NCBI GenBank assembly: GCA_015039465.1
Contig: MU130154.1
Coordinates: 785,065-849,064 of the forward strand
Reading direction: 5' to 3'
DNA: 64,000 nucleotides
Source of the DNA: Phlegmacium glaucopus
Lineage: Eukaryota; Basidiomycota; Agaricomycetes; Agaricales; Cortinariaceae
Shown here: piece by piece, positions 24,299-35,475 of the stretch
How positions within the stretch are numbered: the first letter of the stretch is position 1
Layout of the letters: every line of letters starts with the position of its first letter
Notes under the pieces: model-generated
Databases searched by the model: none
Seen by the model: the letters and a program-made list of their open reading frames with translations, nothing else
Told to the model about the DNA's origin: nothing
Made by a program: the position numbers and the translations under genes

Positions 24299-24573
24299 GA
24301 GACAGCCATTATCCTCTCTTTATTCAAGCTTTATCTGTAAATATCTTCTGTGTGGGATTTTAGGTTCGCGAGAATATACAAGCGTCTTGAATTCAATTTC
24401 AGAAGGTATATTTGTTTGGCATATAATCAGGATATGGAAGCAATATGGGGTTATTCTATTATTACCATATGCTCCAACAATGCAGTAAGCTACGCCGCCT
24501 TCCAAGAAACCGATGTCAAGATTCGGTGCCTTTGCCAGTACCATGTATGAGGTGGTTCGCGTTCGAGATCGGT

Positions 24574-25140
24574 TCAGGTCTCTGGCAACCCGAAGGCGCC
24601 TATCAAGAGACTCCTATAGAACAACGCATCTTCATCTTCATTACTTCCCCGCGCAACGAAAACGACATCCATGAGCCTGCTTAAACTCCCATCTTTGAGG
24701 GATGCATTCCAAGGCTCCGATTCCAGATCACGACCTTCAGGCCCATTGTGTATATGTACCATGCCATAAGCGAAGAGCAGCTCAAACTTGACACGCAAGA
24801 TAATCGAGTGAGTAGCCCATATAGGCATTGATCTTGCCAAGCTGGTCTTTGTGCTCGTGGGGGAGCTATTGGTATCATGTAGTAGACGAGTGACCTGGTC
24901 CCAAGGTGGGAGGATACTTGACGTCTTATTGACTGTTGTATTCGTAGCATCGGTGCTACTAACTGAAGCCATAGAAGCCCCAGACAAGACCGAAGAGAGT
25001 GGCGGACTCGTCAAAGTACCCACATCAGACTGGGTTCTTTGCCTACTCAAAGCTTTCGGCTGGGCTCTCGCTTGCGCTTTGGGACGGGCGGGGTTGGCAG
25101 CTTCAGGGGAAGGGCTGTGGTCGACAGTGTCTTGCAACAT
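24574..25140 (-). CDS. Unassigned fungal protein (C-terminus uncertain)
   Basis: A 188-codon minus-strand frame starting MLQDTVDHSP. The first 85 residues are Pro/Ala/Ser-rich and basic, probably disordered. The rest (WDQVTRLLHD ... HSIILRVKFELLFAYGM) looks folded but I do not recognise it. The apparent stop may be wrong: a different minus-strand frame is open from about 24598 to 24320 and begins with a protein-like RVARDLNRSR segment, so the gene may continue by splicing. I found no splice pair that joins the two cleanly. It follows the next gene on the same strand by 219 bp. Confidence 0.5.
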   Translation of the reverse strand: MLQDTVDHSPSPEAANPARPKAQARAQPKALSRQRTQSDVGTLTSPPLSSVLSGASMASVSSTDATNTTVNKTSSILPPWDQVTRLLHDTNSSPTSTKTSLARSMPIWATHSIILRVKFELLFAYGMVHIHNGPEGRDLESEPWNASLKDGSLSRLMDVVFVARGSNEDEDALFYRSLLIGAFGLPET

Positions 25141-25359
25141 TTTTTTACAAAGAACTATTTTAAACGGGAGAGCCGATGGGGAGGAAGAGAGGTTAGAAAA
25201 GAAGGTCGGGATTATCTCAGCTGCTGAAAAAGAAATAGCGGCAGAGCTGGAAGCTAATTGACTGAGGACTGAAGAGGCGAAGAATGTGAGATTGAGGTGA
25301 GTTGTACGACATAGGTCGATTAGCTAAGAAAAACAATAATCGGAAGTCTCAGAGACTAA

Positions 25360-26385
25360 TTATAGGTATGGCGGGGAGAGGCGTACGAGACTCAACAGGC
25401 GGTAGCCCATTCGTTGCTTCCTTGCATCCTCTTGTTGGATGGCGAAAAATATAAGTTTGAGGGGTTCAGAAATGTCCCACCTCGTAATTGCTCCGATTGA
25501 CGGCGGAGGAATTTGTTTGACGAGCAGCGGGGAATATCGTGCTATAATGGTTTAGTTCAACCTTATCGAGAAAAAAGTATATACAAAATCCGGCTCACGT
25601 TCTCCTCGAGCCTCCATCAAATCTGCATCACGCTCAAAGAGGGTCAAAAGCCAGTTTAGAGTAGACCAGGAGTCATCATCGACAGGTAAAATTTCCTGTC
25701 CGTCATCACCGGCAACAAAAGAAGGCTCGGCCGTGAAAAGGTTTCTAGTCTGTTTGCCTTTGCCTTTGGGAGAGGCGTACATTCGTAACTTCCGCAACCT
25801 ATATCCAGATTTTAAAATTTCCCAACAATTTTTAGCAGACTTTATAGCTTCAGCCTGCTTGAATATGGGAGAATCCATATGTTCAAACTGCATTGGGGGA
25901 GTATTGTTAGTTTCGGGGTATTGTGGCAGAGCAGCCCCGAGATCTTCTGGAGTGTTAGTGAGTGCAAAAGACAAGAGAAGACGGCGGGCTGATAGGATTG
26001 CTTCTGGGGTCAGAATCAAGGCAGCTTTCGCTTGTTTGATGATTTTCCGTGGAGATTGCAAGAGAAGAGTAGTTCTGTCGAAAGGCTCATCATCGTTCAG
26101 AGAGATCTCATGTGCTGGGTGCAATGATATGTAGAGAAGATGCAATATGTGAATACTGTTTATAACGCGTAAGATATAAGACTGCAGTAAGGTGATAAGA
26201 GACAACGTCGCGTACACCGATGGTTTATGGTCGGGTGAACGAAGTAGGTCCAACGCGTCGATGCCACTTTGGAATTGACCTTCCTCGAGAGAATTGTCAA
26301 CGATCTGGCGCTGAAACCTACCCATTTCTGGGACAGAAACATTTTGCTGCTGCAAAGGTGGGTCATGGTGCGTAGAGGACGACAT
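25360..26385 (-). CDS. Conserved-looking fungal protein, function unknown
   Basis: Two exons on the minus strand, 26385-25599 and 25541-25360, joined by a 57-nt intron; 322 residues. The second exon adds a coherent C-terminus (YSPLLVKQIPPPSIG, then ITRWDISEPLKLIFFAIQQE), so the frame should not be ended at the stop inside the intron. The middle has Leu-rich helices (ATLSLITLLQSYILRVINSI) that may be membrane-associated, and a KGKGKQTRN basic patch lies near residue 215. I do not recognise the family. It starts 140 bp from the divergent CUE gene. Confidence 0.6.
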
Positions 26386-26525
26386 ATCATATAGGGCAGA
26401 ACTTGAAACGCGTCTTGATGATAGTAACGGGTCCGGTCACGGGATTGTAAGTGACTGGCAGCGGGACTGCGCATACTGATATAGGGTATTTGGGAATAGA
26501 TTGATTAATTGATTATCCTTCCTCA

Positions 26526-28060
26526 ATGACTACCACGACCGACAATTCCACAATTTTACCTACCGACAAACTGGAGTCCCAGGCTGCCCCTGTTACTGAT
26601 TCATATACACCGTCGCCGATGGTCGCCCCTGTTATTGAAACCGACGGTACGCTTCCTGATACTGCTACAAGTCGAATAGTAGCACCCGGTGTAGCGCCAC
26701 CGGCTGCAGAGGCACCTCAGAGAGATACGATCATGGATCCAAGTGTTGTTGCACTACGTGCCATGTTTCCGGACTATGAAGACCTCATATTGTGCGTCCG
26801 CAGCACTTGTTGTCCTCCAATCAATCTGTTGCTAACCCATAGTTGCAATCGCAGGATGTCGGTGCTTGAATCTGTAGGCGGGGACCAGGATCGCGCCATT
26901 GATACCTTGCTCGGTATGAGTGATCCAGAATACAAGGGTGAACCCCCCGCTGCAGTACATGTGCAGCAAGAACAACCAGCTCTTGTGCGTTCTATCTACC
27001 CCAAATTCTGATATTTTATTTCTTACCGTGCTAAAATTGTAGTCGCAAACGGAATTAGACGAACAATTTGCCCGTCACCTAATGCTAGAGGAACAGCAAC
27101 AGCAACAGCAACAATGGTTCAATACTAACCAACGACCAACAGTGACGTATAAGTCTCATCCGAGCCAACAACGCTGGAATTCACAGGCCCAGCCAGGTGA
27201 GGATGGAGTTGAGGCGGACAAATCCGTAGGAGACTTCCAAGAACAGTTCAGCAAGATCGCAGAGAGTTGGTCTTTATATCGTTCTCAAGCATGAATTCAT
27301 CTTTTAACATTCATACAGGTGGGAAAAAGACTATTGGGAGTTTATTCTCCAAAGTCAAGGCAAAGATCCAGGAATTTGACCAAGGAAGGTGAGGGATCTG
27401 CTACTTCTTATTTTCCTCTTTCCAATATTCACCGTTTTGCCTCAGATCGCCCGGACAAACCTCTAGCTCAAGCACTCAACCCACATGGGATGCTAATACT
27501 AGCACCTCTGGTGCTCAAAGCCAAGCACAGTCTGCCGCAGTCGCACAGCCCTCCTACTTTGATCCAAATTCCCATTCCTCGACTTCGAACACAACAGTAT
27601 CTTCTCCTCCTGTGGCTCATAAGAGCCCGCCTGCGGCTACGTCCGCTCTTAAAGGATACGATTTGACACCAAGCCCTAGCCATAGTAAGTGATGTCGCTT
27701 TCGATATCTTGATGGCCTGCGAAATATCTATTTACTCCTCGGCTTATAGCTCCTCCAGAGACGCCTGAACCACTGCCGGCTTCTCCGCCTCGTGCATCTT
27801 CGAGTGCAGTTCCAATTGATGCTGGTGAGCAGTGAATTTTGCTATATTATACATAACGTGCTTTGAACAAGAAATTTGTAGGCAAATTGGGCTTGCTACC
27901 AAAACGTCCTGTATCTCTACTACGTGATCCGCCGCCGGTGGGAGGTAGCGGTAGTCCCCCTGCAGTGTCCCTGCACTCCCAACCGACCAGGAAATTGACA
28001 GAGGATGATTACGGGTTGGAGTATACTGAGAACCCCTTCGAAGAACCGGAGAAGAAGTGA
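26526..28060 (+). CDS. CUE5: CUE-domain ubiquitin-binding protein (Cue5-like)
   Basis: Seven exons: 26526-26791, 26855-26984, 27043-27265, 27319-27388, 27446-27684, 27750-27824, 27882-28060; 393 residues. A CUE domain spans residues ~73-118 (ALRAMFPDYEDLI joined to MSVLESVGGDQDRAIDTLL) with the conserved MFP and Leu-Leu ubiquitin contacts. A Gln-rich coiled stretch, a basic helix (GKKTIGSLFSKVKAKIQEF) and a long Pro/Ser-rich tail follow. The layout fits Cue5, the yeast autophagy receptor for ubiquitinated proteins. The GLEYTENPFEEPE tail may hold an Atg8-interacting motif, which is inference. Confidence 0.82.
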
Positions 28061-28332
28061 TGGTCACAGCAAGAGGCTAGCATTCGAGATTCAGGTCAAT
28101 TCTTATAACGACTTTGGAATATAAGGTCTATTTCTTTGAAAACTAGAGAAGTGAATAATGGACTGGCTGAAACGGATAACAAGTTATAGTATTTATTATG
28201 TATTGTTCTTGTAGCCCGAATTCATTGTATCTGAATCATTGATGTGGTCAGATGGCCGGCCACGCATTATTGATACGCCATCGATTTATGAATATTATCG
28301 TCCAAGTTATCTCGCGAGCTATTTCACATTAC

Positions 28333-29360
28333 TCAATGTACGAAAGGCGATACCATAGCTGCTGCTGTCGATGCTGCCGCAAATGCCACTGTTGAGGTCG
28401 CACCCTGGAAGTCAGGCGCCCCGCCAACCATCAGGAGACCAACTAAGGTAGTAACCCAACAGTTCAGATGAATGGTGGTGAAAGGCAAAGGAGAAAAACG
28501 CACCAATCAATCCAAACAGTCCCAAAATGCTACCGAATACCTCTACAACGAGAATTTTGACGAATAGCTCGGGGTCGGCTGCATCAGCTAGGGCTGCGGT
28601 TGAGCCAGTGATACCAACACAGATACCACAGAGGAAGTTGCATGCGCCGACGGTCAGGCCACCCCAGAAGAGGGCGAAGCCTAAGATAAAAGGCTCGTTA
28701 GTATAATGTGCACATCCGACTAGTAGGAATTACCTGTGAAGTAGTGTTCGCGTGTGTAAAGAACGCTGTCGGCTACTGGGTTGAGTTTGGCAGAGTAGAC
28801 TATGCCCATTATCTATGCATGTATTCGTTAGCTGAACTGGCTGGACCTGGGAGACGACATACAACTCCATAGATGGCCACAACCTCACAGAAGATGATGC
28901 TGGTGAGGTTTGAAGAAGCCTGTTCAGCTTGCTCGAACGTGACGTTTTAGCAACTTATGTACCTTATCAAGTTCTTGGTGGTTATACGAGGTGTTCTGAC
29001 GCCTCCTCCAAGGATAGAAGCTCCAGTGATGAAGATACCCCTATAAAACAAGGAGAAATGACACCCAATTATAGTGAGTCGGAACAATTTCCAGACAACA
29101 CGCACCAGCCAGCACCCAATACACTTAGCCCGATACACAGACCGATTCCCGTGGCGCCCCATGCATAAGGACTTGATTCTTCCAAGAACTGACCTACATT
29201 GAAGGCCTCTCCAGAACCTACATCGACAATACGTCAGAAATTGTTGCGCAGCCTATGGAATCTGCGACAAAGAGTTACCGGTGAAGAGGAGATAAAGAGC
29301 GATGACTATTATCAGGAAGCTAGGAAAGCCATAACTGTAGTATGTTGAATAATAGCCCAT
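28333..29360 (-). CDS. VMA16: V-type proton ATPase proteolipid subunit c''
   Basis: Membrane-embedded rotor subunit of the vacuolar H+-ATPase. Seven exons on the minus strand: 29360-29279, 29217-29106, 29040-28963, 28899-28863, 28812-28734, 28680-28504, 28442-28333; 224 residues. Clear segments are the N-terminal extra helix ([18 protein letters not shown]), [50 protein letters not shown] (with the essential proton-carrying Glu), [19 protein letters not shown] and [19 protein letters not shown]. The extra first helix and the glutamate position distinguish c'' from subunits c and c'. The start codon lies 75 bp from that of the divergent ARL3 gene. Confidence 0.95.
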
Positions 29361-29435
29361 CTCGTGGTGTATGTTACAAGACGTGGTGAAGACCAAATTG
29401 TTGTTTGGTTTTGTTCAACTGTGACCACAATCTTC
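29361..29435. promoter_or_regulatory. 75-bp bidirectional promoter of VMA16 and ARL3
   Basis: Only 75 bases separate the two divergent start codons, so both 5' UTRs and any core promoter must fit within or overlap this stretch. No TATA box is obvious. Confidence 0.5.
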
Positions 29436-30531
29436 ATGTATCATTTATTGAAAGGTCTACATGAATATCTTACAAGGTGTGCACTGTCGAATTTTATTAC
29501 AGGGAAGCTAATGGAATTATAGGAAGGAGGAATTCTCTGTCATCATCATTGGATTAGACGGAGCTGGTAAAACAGTACGTTGAGTACCGACATACACCTG
29601 TCTCGGCACAGGTTGCATTCAGACGCCAGTATGCTATATAGACTCTCCTGGAGAGAATCAAGACATTGTATAACGACACTCCAGGGCTATCGCCAGACAA
29701 GATTGGCCCTACAGTCGGGCAAAACAGTGTGTTATATCTACATCTAATACTATGCTCTATCCACATTTTGGTCAGCTGGAACAATTGTCCTCCCATCTAC
29801 CATCCTCCAATTCTGGGATCTAGGTGGCCAACGGGGCATTCGCAACATCTGGCACAGATACTATGATGATTGCCACGCTGTCGTCTATGTCATCGATGCC
29901 GAGGACAGGGAACGTCTCAGCGAAGGTTGGGAAGTGTTTGGTACGCATCCATCGTAGCATCTTATTTACACCCAAATAAGTGAACCAACTATGTAGACAG
30001 CGTCCTCTCTAGCCCACAAATCTTAGGTGTACCCCTCCTCCTGCTCGCAAATAAACAAGACTCACCCCTCAGCTTATCGGTGGACGATATTAGACATGAT
30101 TACGAGGATTGGCATCAGCGTAAATTGGAGAGTGCAAGACGGACAAGATATGGCGAGGCAGACATGAATGTTGATATGTCGGCTAGACGAGAGAGGATAG
30201 CAAGTTTGGATGTTATGGGCATTTCTTCTATCGAGGGGTGCGCTTACTCTCTCGCTTTTCAGTCTTCGTCTCGTTCGAGTTGTGCATTGGACTAAGCCTA
30301 GTAAATGCTACAAAGCGAAGCGATGATTTTCCGATAATTTATTTGCTTCACAAAATGTTCCATAACATAATCTAATATTTTTCATCATTTAGGACAGGCG
30401 TGAGGGCAGCTGTAGATTGGTTGTTCATCCGAGTACAGAACAGCCGAAGGTGTGCATTCCCTTTTTAGAAATTGGGGGTCTGTTGCTGAAACCTTTTCCT
30501 GATACTTAGAGATTTACAAAATTCATCCTAA
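29436..30531 (+). CDS. ARL3: ARFRP1/Arl3-type small GTPase
   Basis: ARF-related GTPase that acts at the trans-Golgi upstream of Arl1. Seven exons: 29436-29476, 29523-29574, 29642-29726, 29776-29940, 29997-30237, 30393-30449, 30510-30531; 220 residues. Motifs: P-loop GLDGAGKT, switch GPTVGQN, WDLGGQRG, NKQD and the ISSIEG region. It starts MYHLLKGLHEYLTRKEEFS with no Gly2, consistent with ARFRP1/Arl3 proteins, which are N-acetylated instead of myristoylated. An insert with Arg/Asp-rich residues precedes the last helix. The final small exon (DLQNSS) rests on splice sites only; reading through would give a slightly different tail. Confidence 0.9.
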
Positions 30532-31596
30532 TTTTTTTGATGTGTATTATGATACTTACCGCAAATGGCTCTCCTGAATTAATATTCGATCTCGGCCCTG
30601 TCAAAGAGCCCCGTCATCGGCTACATATGCCTGGGGAGAGTCGTGTCTTCTAGTCGAAATGCCTGGAAACCTACGCTCCCTCTGGGAACTGATTGACTCG
30701 CAACGGTTTAGCCAGGGTTCCCGAGTCACTTGACGTTCGTCATGCCTCTGACTGCTGGCTTAGACAGGAGAATCAATTCATTAACTCATAGCCGTGTAAC
30801 TGGGTCATTTTGACGAATCCTCCATTCTCTGTGTTCCTGCCATTGAGCTTCTCAGGCTATCAGGTGGGCATCTCGTTAACACACCACCTACTTCCAAACT
30901 TCATTCTGGAATACTTAGATTTCGGTTTTCTCTTGGCAATGTGACGGTTCAGATTCGGAACGCGATAAGGAAATCTAGAATTTGCGCATTGTAAAAGGGC
31001 CTGTTTTGACTGAACTATCGGCGACACATGACGGGGCCTCGCTTCTAGTACGAGTCCATCCTGTAATAGTAGATGGTACTCATCTTGTCCCTCTGATGCA
31101 TTCACAATTGCTCAACAGGGGCAAGGGGTTCTTTGCAAAACCTTGTCAAAAGCCTAATTAAACTCGGGACTTCACCACTAAATTGCATTATGTTATCTAC
31201 TTAGCATGTCTTCTGTGTTTTCAGGCTTTCGCTGGCTTATCTGACCTTTCCTACGATATAGAATTATAGATGATAGAAGGTTCAAATTCTTCCGTGAGTT
31301 TACGAAGTTACGTTTTCGAGTGAGGACAGGCTATCCACTTTTGAATTCAATACAAACTAAAAATACGTGAGCAGGAGACTCGACTCCGAACGTTATTCGC
31401 TCCGGATCCTATGACCATGCAATGCGTTTCCAATGGTTTGGACCTTTGCAATAACCCAAAATTTATTTTGGGGTTGCTCAAAATAATGATTGGGACCCTG
31501 TAAGTAATCCGTTCTTTGTTTCATAGCTGTTTCATTCGCGCTTGAATGATTCTAGCGTCTTTTTAGTATTTGAGGGTAGCGTTTAGATTACAAAGT
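30532..31596. other. Intergenic, no gene seen
   Basis: About 1.1 kb between the ARL3 stop and the end of the dehydrogenase gene, which are convergent. Frames are short and without family resemblance. Confidence 0.45.
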
Positions 31597-33071
31597 TCAT
31601 GACCACGAGGCAACAATCATGTGAATGTATTTGTCTATCTCATGCTTGTTATCCCAAGCAACCTTGGCCAAGGCCACCCCCAAACCAACAGTGATGATTG
31701 CATTACCCGTGATACCCCAGACATCGCGGGCAAAGAGATACCAAGCCGCAACACCTCTCAGCCTATCGAAGAAGTCAGTCGCTGTTATGATTGGCGAGTT
31801 AATTGCAAAAGAAACATACGCGCGACCTGCGTTTGCCCTGTCGTCAATCATCTGGTATACACCTTGCTTAAACTCTTCTTTTGGAACCATAAATACCGGA
31901 CCATCATCAACGAGTAGCCATGCTGAGCCGTTCGATTTTTCGTCTGTGTCGGTAGCAGCATAAAAAATAGCGCCTGCTACTCGAGAGACGGGTGTCTTGG
32001 GAATTCCGGCTAGGACAAGCTTGACAGGGATGGGAACGATGCCAGTATCTTATGAAGATAGTATCAAAGTCAGATCTTTGGTGTGCCCATAGAGAGGAGT
32101 ATTCGCCTGCAAAAAAGGGATGAATGCATCCCACTCGGATGCCTTTTTGTTCCATGGAAGGGTAGATGGATCTCATCATTCCGAGCACTGCGTGTTTGGA
32201 GGCACTGTACAATACGCCATTGGGTATTGCCGACCAGGATGCTATTGAGAGAAGTCTAATGAATACTCAAAGCGATAAGGGGGAAACCCTACCCATAGAA
32301 CCAATGAATATTAGTGATTTCAACTCTCCGGTTTGTTTATTCACATCCAGATAATGCAAAGCCAGGTGTGCGGCTGTGACTTATTGAATTAGTTATTGCT
32401 GACACAAATATCCCTCAAGCCCGTAGGACGCACTATACATAACTGCAACCAGGTTAACTTCGAGAGTTATTAAGGACGGTTTCACGGGTCTATCATTCTC
32501 GAATTTTACTGTTCCGAATGGGCTAGCTTCCGAGATTCCAGCGTTGGGTACCTATCATTTTTTCTTTAAATCAAACATTATGGCCTAACTGGAGGTAAAG
32601 CAAAGAGACACACCACAATATCAACCGAGCCATATTTCTTTATGGCCAGTTCGAACATTTCGACTTGTGCGTCCCAGTCTGTCACGTTACATTTAATAGC
32701 AATTGCAGTCCTATAGACCGGAATGCTTCAATGAATCAGCGAATATAGAGAGGGCCAGTATAGACAAACCCGCCAGCCTTCTCAACTTCAGCTACCACTT
32801 TATTAGCCCCCGTAATGTCCAAGTCACCAATGACTACTTTAGCACTAAACCAACGTTTAATGAGGGGAAATTCTAGTCGAATCCTTGTGCAAACCCGTAG
32901 GAGGCAAAGCGTAATGCCGTCTCCTTGCCTATTCCATTAGCAGCCCCTATTTTGTTTGTAAGATGATGTTTTCACATTGCGAAAGGCGGGAGACGGACCA
33001 GTAATAACCACGACCTTTCCTTTAACCCGTTCGGAATAAGAGAAGAGTCTGTCGTCAGGAATGAAACTCAT
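31597..33071 (-). CDS. Short-chain dehydrogenase/reductase
   Basis: NAD(P)-dependent oxidoreductase with a Rossmann fold. Nine exons on the minus strand: 33071-32999, 32946-32895, 32844-32770, 32710-32614, 32551-32434, 32373-32293, 32241-32107, 32048-31820, 31762-31597; 341 residues. Signatures are VVVITGAANGIGKETA (cofactor loop), GDLD (acidic residue favouring NAD), NAG-I, the catalytic Ser in FIGSMAS and YSASK. It resembles the 15-hydroxyprostaglandin dehydrogenase-like fungal SDRs. A C-terminal extension (NAIITVGLGVALAKVAW) may be membrane-associated. Intron 7 (32106-32049) starts with GC instead of GT. Substrate unknown. Confidence 0.88.
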
Positions 33072-33531
33072 GAGAGATGTGGGGACAATCGTAGGCCCGC
33101 TGAGCGGCGAAATATCCTGGCATCATTTGATGCCATCAAAGCAGGCATTTACAGCAAAGCAGGATTATTGACTTCTTTACTTGCAGCGACGGGTCGAACA
33201 GTACCCACGGTGATGGTTCCTATATATACAAGTAATATAGATTCTTGATGTCAATGACTTGCTTTTCTCGTCTTGGTATCTTTGCTTTCCTGAATAAAAC
33301 TGTGAGGTTATCATCGTCGACGGCGAATATTTTGAACTGTTAGAATCAGAAGGCGCGGTTATTATAAACTAGATGGTCCAAGCGCTGAGTTTGCATCACA
33401 ACGAGCTAAAGCCTATTTACGAAAGTTGATAAGTACCCTTAAGTTCGGAAGGGGTGCTCCCTAAATCTACGTATTCGACCTCCATCCCCTTAAAATTCGT
33501 AGGGTCAATAGTAAATTCCTACCACCAAAAA
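33072..33531. other. Intergenic between divergent SDR and septin genes
   Basis: 460 bp with no gene seen; it should contain both promoters and possibly an upstream non-coding exon of either gene. Confidence 0.45.
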
Positions 33532-35443
33532 ATGCCCATCTCAGGACGAAGGCGAAACAAAGTAAAGGGCGTCCAGCTCACGATCATGGTTGTCGGTACG
33601 TTTTGAAAGGATTTATTTGGTCAGGGGTTCACATTCTATCCCTTGAAGGCGCCTCTGGGACAGGACGCACAACCTTTGTGAACACGCTGTGTGAGTCCGA
33701 TGTCCTTGCACACAAGGTCATCGAAAGCCCGGAGGAGGCTCATATTGAAGTGGGTATCAAAATAAAGCCTGCTAACGTCGGTCAGTGGTTCTCGAACTGC
33801 AGTACAAGTCCTTCTACCGGAGTTATCTGAATACACCTTCCAGAGCTTGAGGAGGATGGTATTAGGATTGCCCTCACTGTCGTTGACACTCCGGGATTCG
33901 GAGACAACATTGACAACGAACATGCGTTCGTCTCCCTCCCCTTACATGAACGAACCGCTTACTGAATCCGGAATGTTTACTCAGTTTCCAGGAAATCATG
34001 ACTTATCTTGAACGCCAATACGACGATATCCTTGCAGAACAGTCGCGAATCAAACGTAATCCCCGTTTTCGGGACAATCGCGTGCACGCGCTTCTATATT
34101 TCATCCCTCCAACTGGCCATGCGTGAGTATGCCAAGGCATCTCTGATAAATTTAATGATTCAATTTTGCCTTTTTTTTGACGTCAAAAAGTCTGAGAGAA
34201 ATGGATATTGAGCTGATGCGACGACTATCGCCACGTGTCAACGTCATCCCAGTCATTGGGAAGGCCGATTCATTAACGCCCTCGGAGTTGAGGGCGTTCA
34301 AGAAGAGAGTGAGGTGCTCAATTATTTTGTCGTGTCTAGGTCGTTGATTTCTGTGCAGATCATGGAGGATATTGACCATTATGAGATCCCAATCTATAAC
34401 TTCCCATATGATGTTGAAGAAGATGATGAGGAGACGATTGCCGATAATATAGAATTGAGAGTATGTCTTTTCTCTAGTTCTATTTATTATATCTAATATT
34501 GCATTGTTCTCGGGTAATACATAGGCCTTACTACCCTTTGCCGTTATTGGGTCAGAGGAGGAGGTTGAAATAGATGGTGAACCCGTTCGTGCTAGGGTGT
34601 ACCCTTGGGGCACGGTTGAAGTCGATAACCCACATCACTCTGATTTTGTCAGGCTTCGGGGTGCTGTCCTGGGGTAAGTCATTCAATTTCCTGCTGCTGT
34701 GGGCAGTCAAAGTTTATGAAGTTCTGTATGCCTCAGCTCACATCTAGGTGATCTTAAGACACTGACGGAAGATGTTCTCTACGAGACGTACCGCACAGAG
34801 AAACTGTCGCGAAGTGCACATTCAGATATTCGGTAAGTTCAGTACGGTTTTGAAAGAAATGATGTAATAACTCATCTCTTCTCGGTCAGTGATTCTCAAA
34901 TTCTGCCTTCAGAATTAGCGACTCAGAGTGTCAGGCTCAAGGAGGAACAACTTCGTCGTGAGGAAGAGAAGGTAATTTTGATGTATTTCGAACCCACATA
35001 CGTAATTGCTCAGGGTATTCTTTTCCTCCTCTTCAGTTACGGGAGATCGAATTGAGAGTACAGAGGGAGATCAACGAGAAGAGACAAGAGCTCATGGCGA
35101 AGGAAACTGCGCTCCGGTTGGTGTCCCGGGTTTTGCAACATTTTCTCTGGCTAATATCACTGTACCTCCAGAAACTTAGAGAACAGAATCACAGGTCAAG
35201 CATCCCCCTTCTAATCGATGCTAAAAGCGCCATCTTTTACGAACGCTGGACGTTACTTACATTTATCTTGGACTATATATTTCTGGTGATAGATACTAGT
35301 AAATGTTCGCACATGGATGGGGAGCGGATCTGTTTCTTTACTGTTTGCTTATACCCTGTCATTCGCTCTCCAACTATTCTGTTATTCTTCCAAGTCATCA
35401 GTTGAAAAGTTCCCACAGTCAGGGTTCTCGGCTCGGATGGTAA
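33532..35443 (+). CDS. CDC11: Septin, Cdc11 type
   Basis: GTP-binding cytoskeletal protein of the septin filament. Twelve exons: 33532-33595, 33649-33780, 33844-33925, 33985-34122, 34191-34308, 34359-34460, 34525-34673, 34737-34832, 34890-34971, 35037-35120, 35172-35194, 35419-35443 (last two short); 363 residues. Seen: P-loop [10 protein letters not shown] with Arg in place of the usual Lys, VVDTPGFGD, the septin-specific [22 protein letters not shown] and the septin unique element ([11 protein letters not shown] to ETYRTEKL). A coiled coil follows. Sequence and P-loop best fit the Cdc11/AspA class. The extreme C-terminus (SQGSRLGW) depends on a weakly supported last intron. Confidence 0.9.
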
Positions 35444-35475
35444 GCCATCAGTGAAGTATTGCTCCTTGCAAACAT

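Noticed and set aside
34972..35036. tRNA T-arm-like GGGTTCGAAAT on the minus strand in a septin intron
   Set aside because: No matching D- or anticodon arms and the intron is too short for a tRNA.
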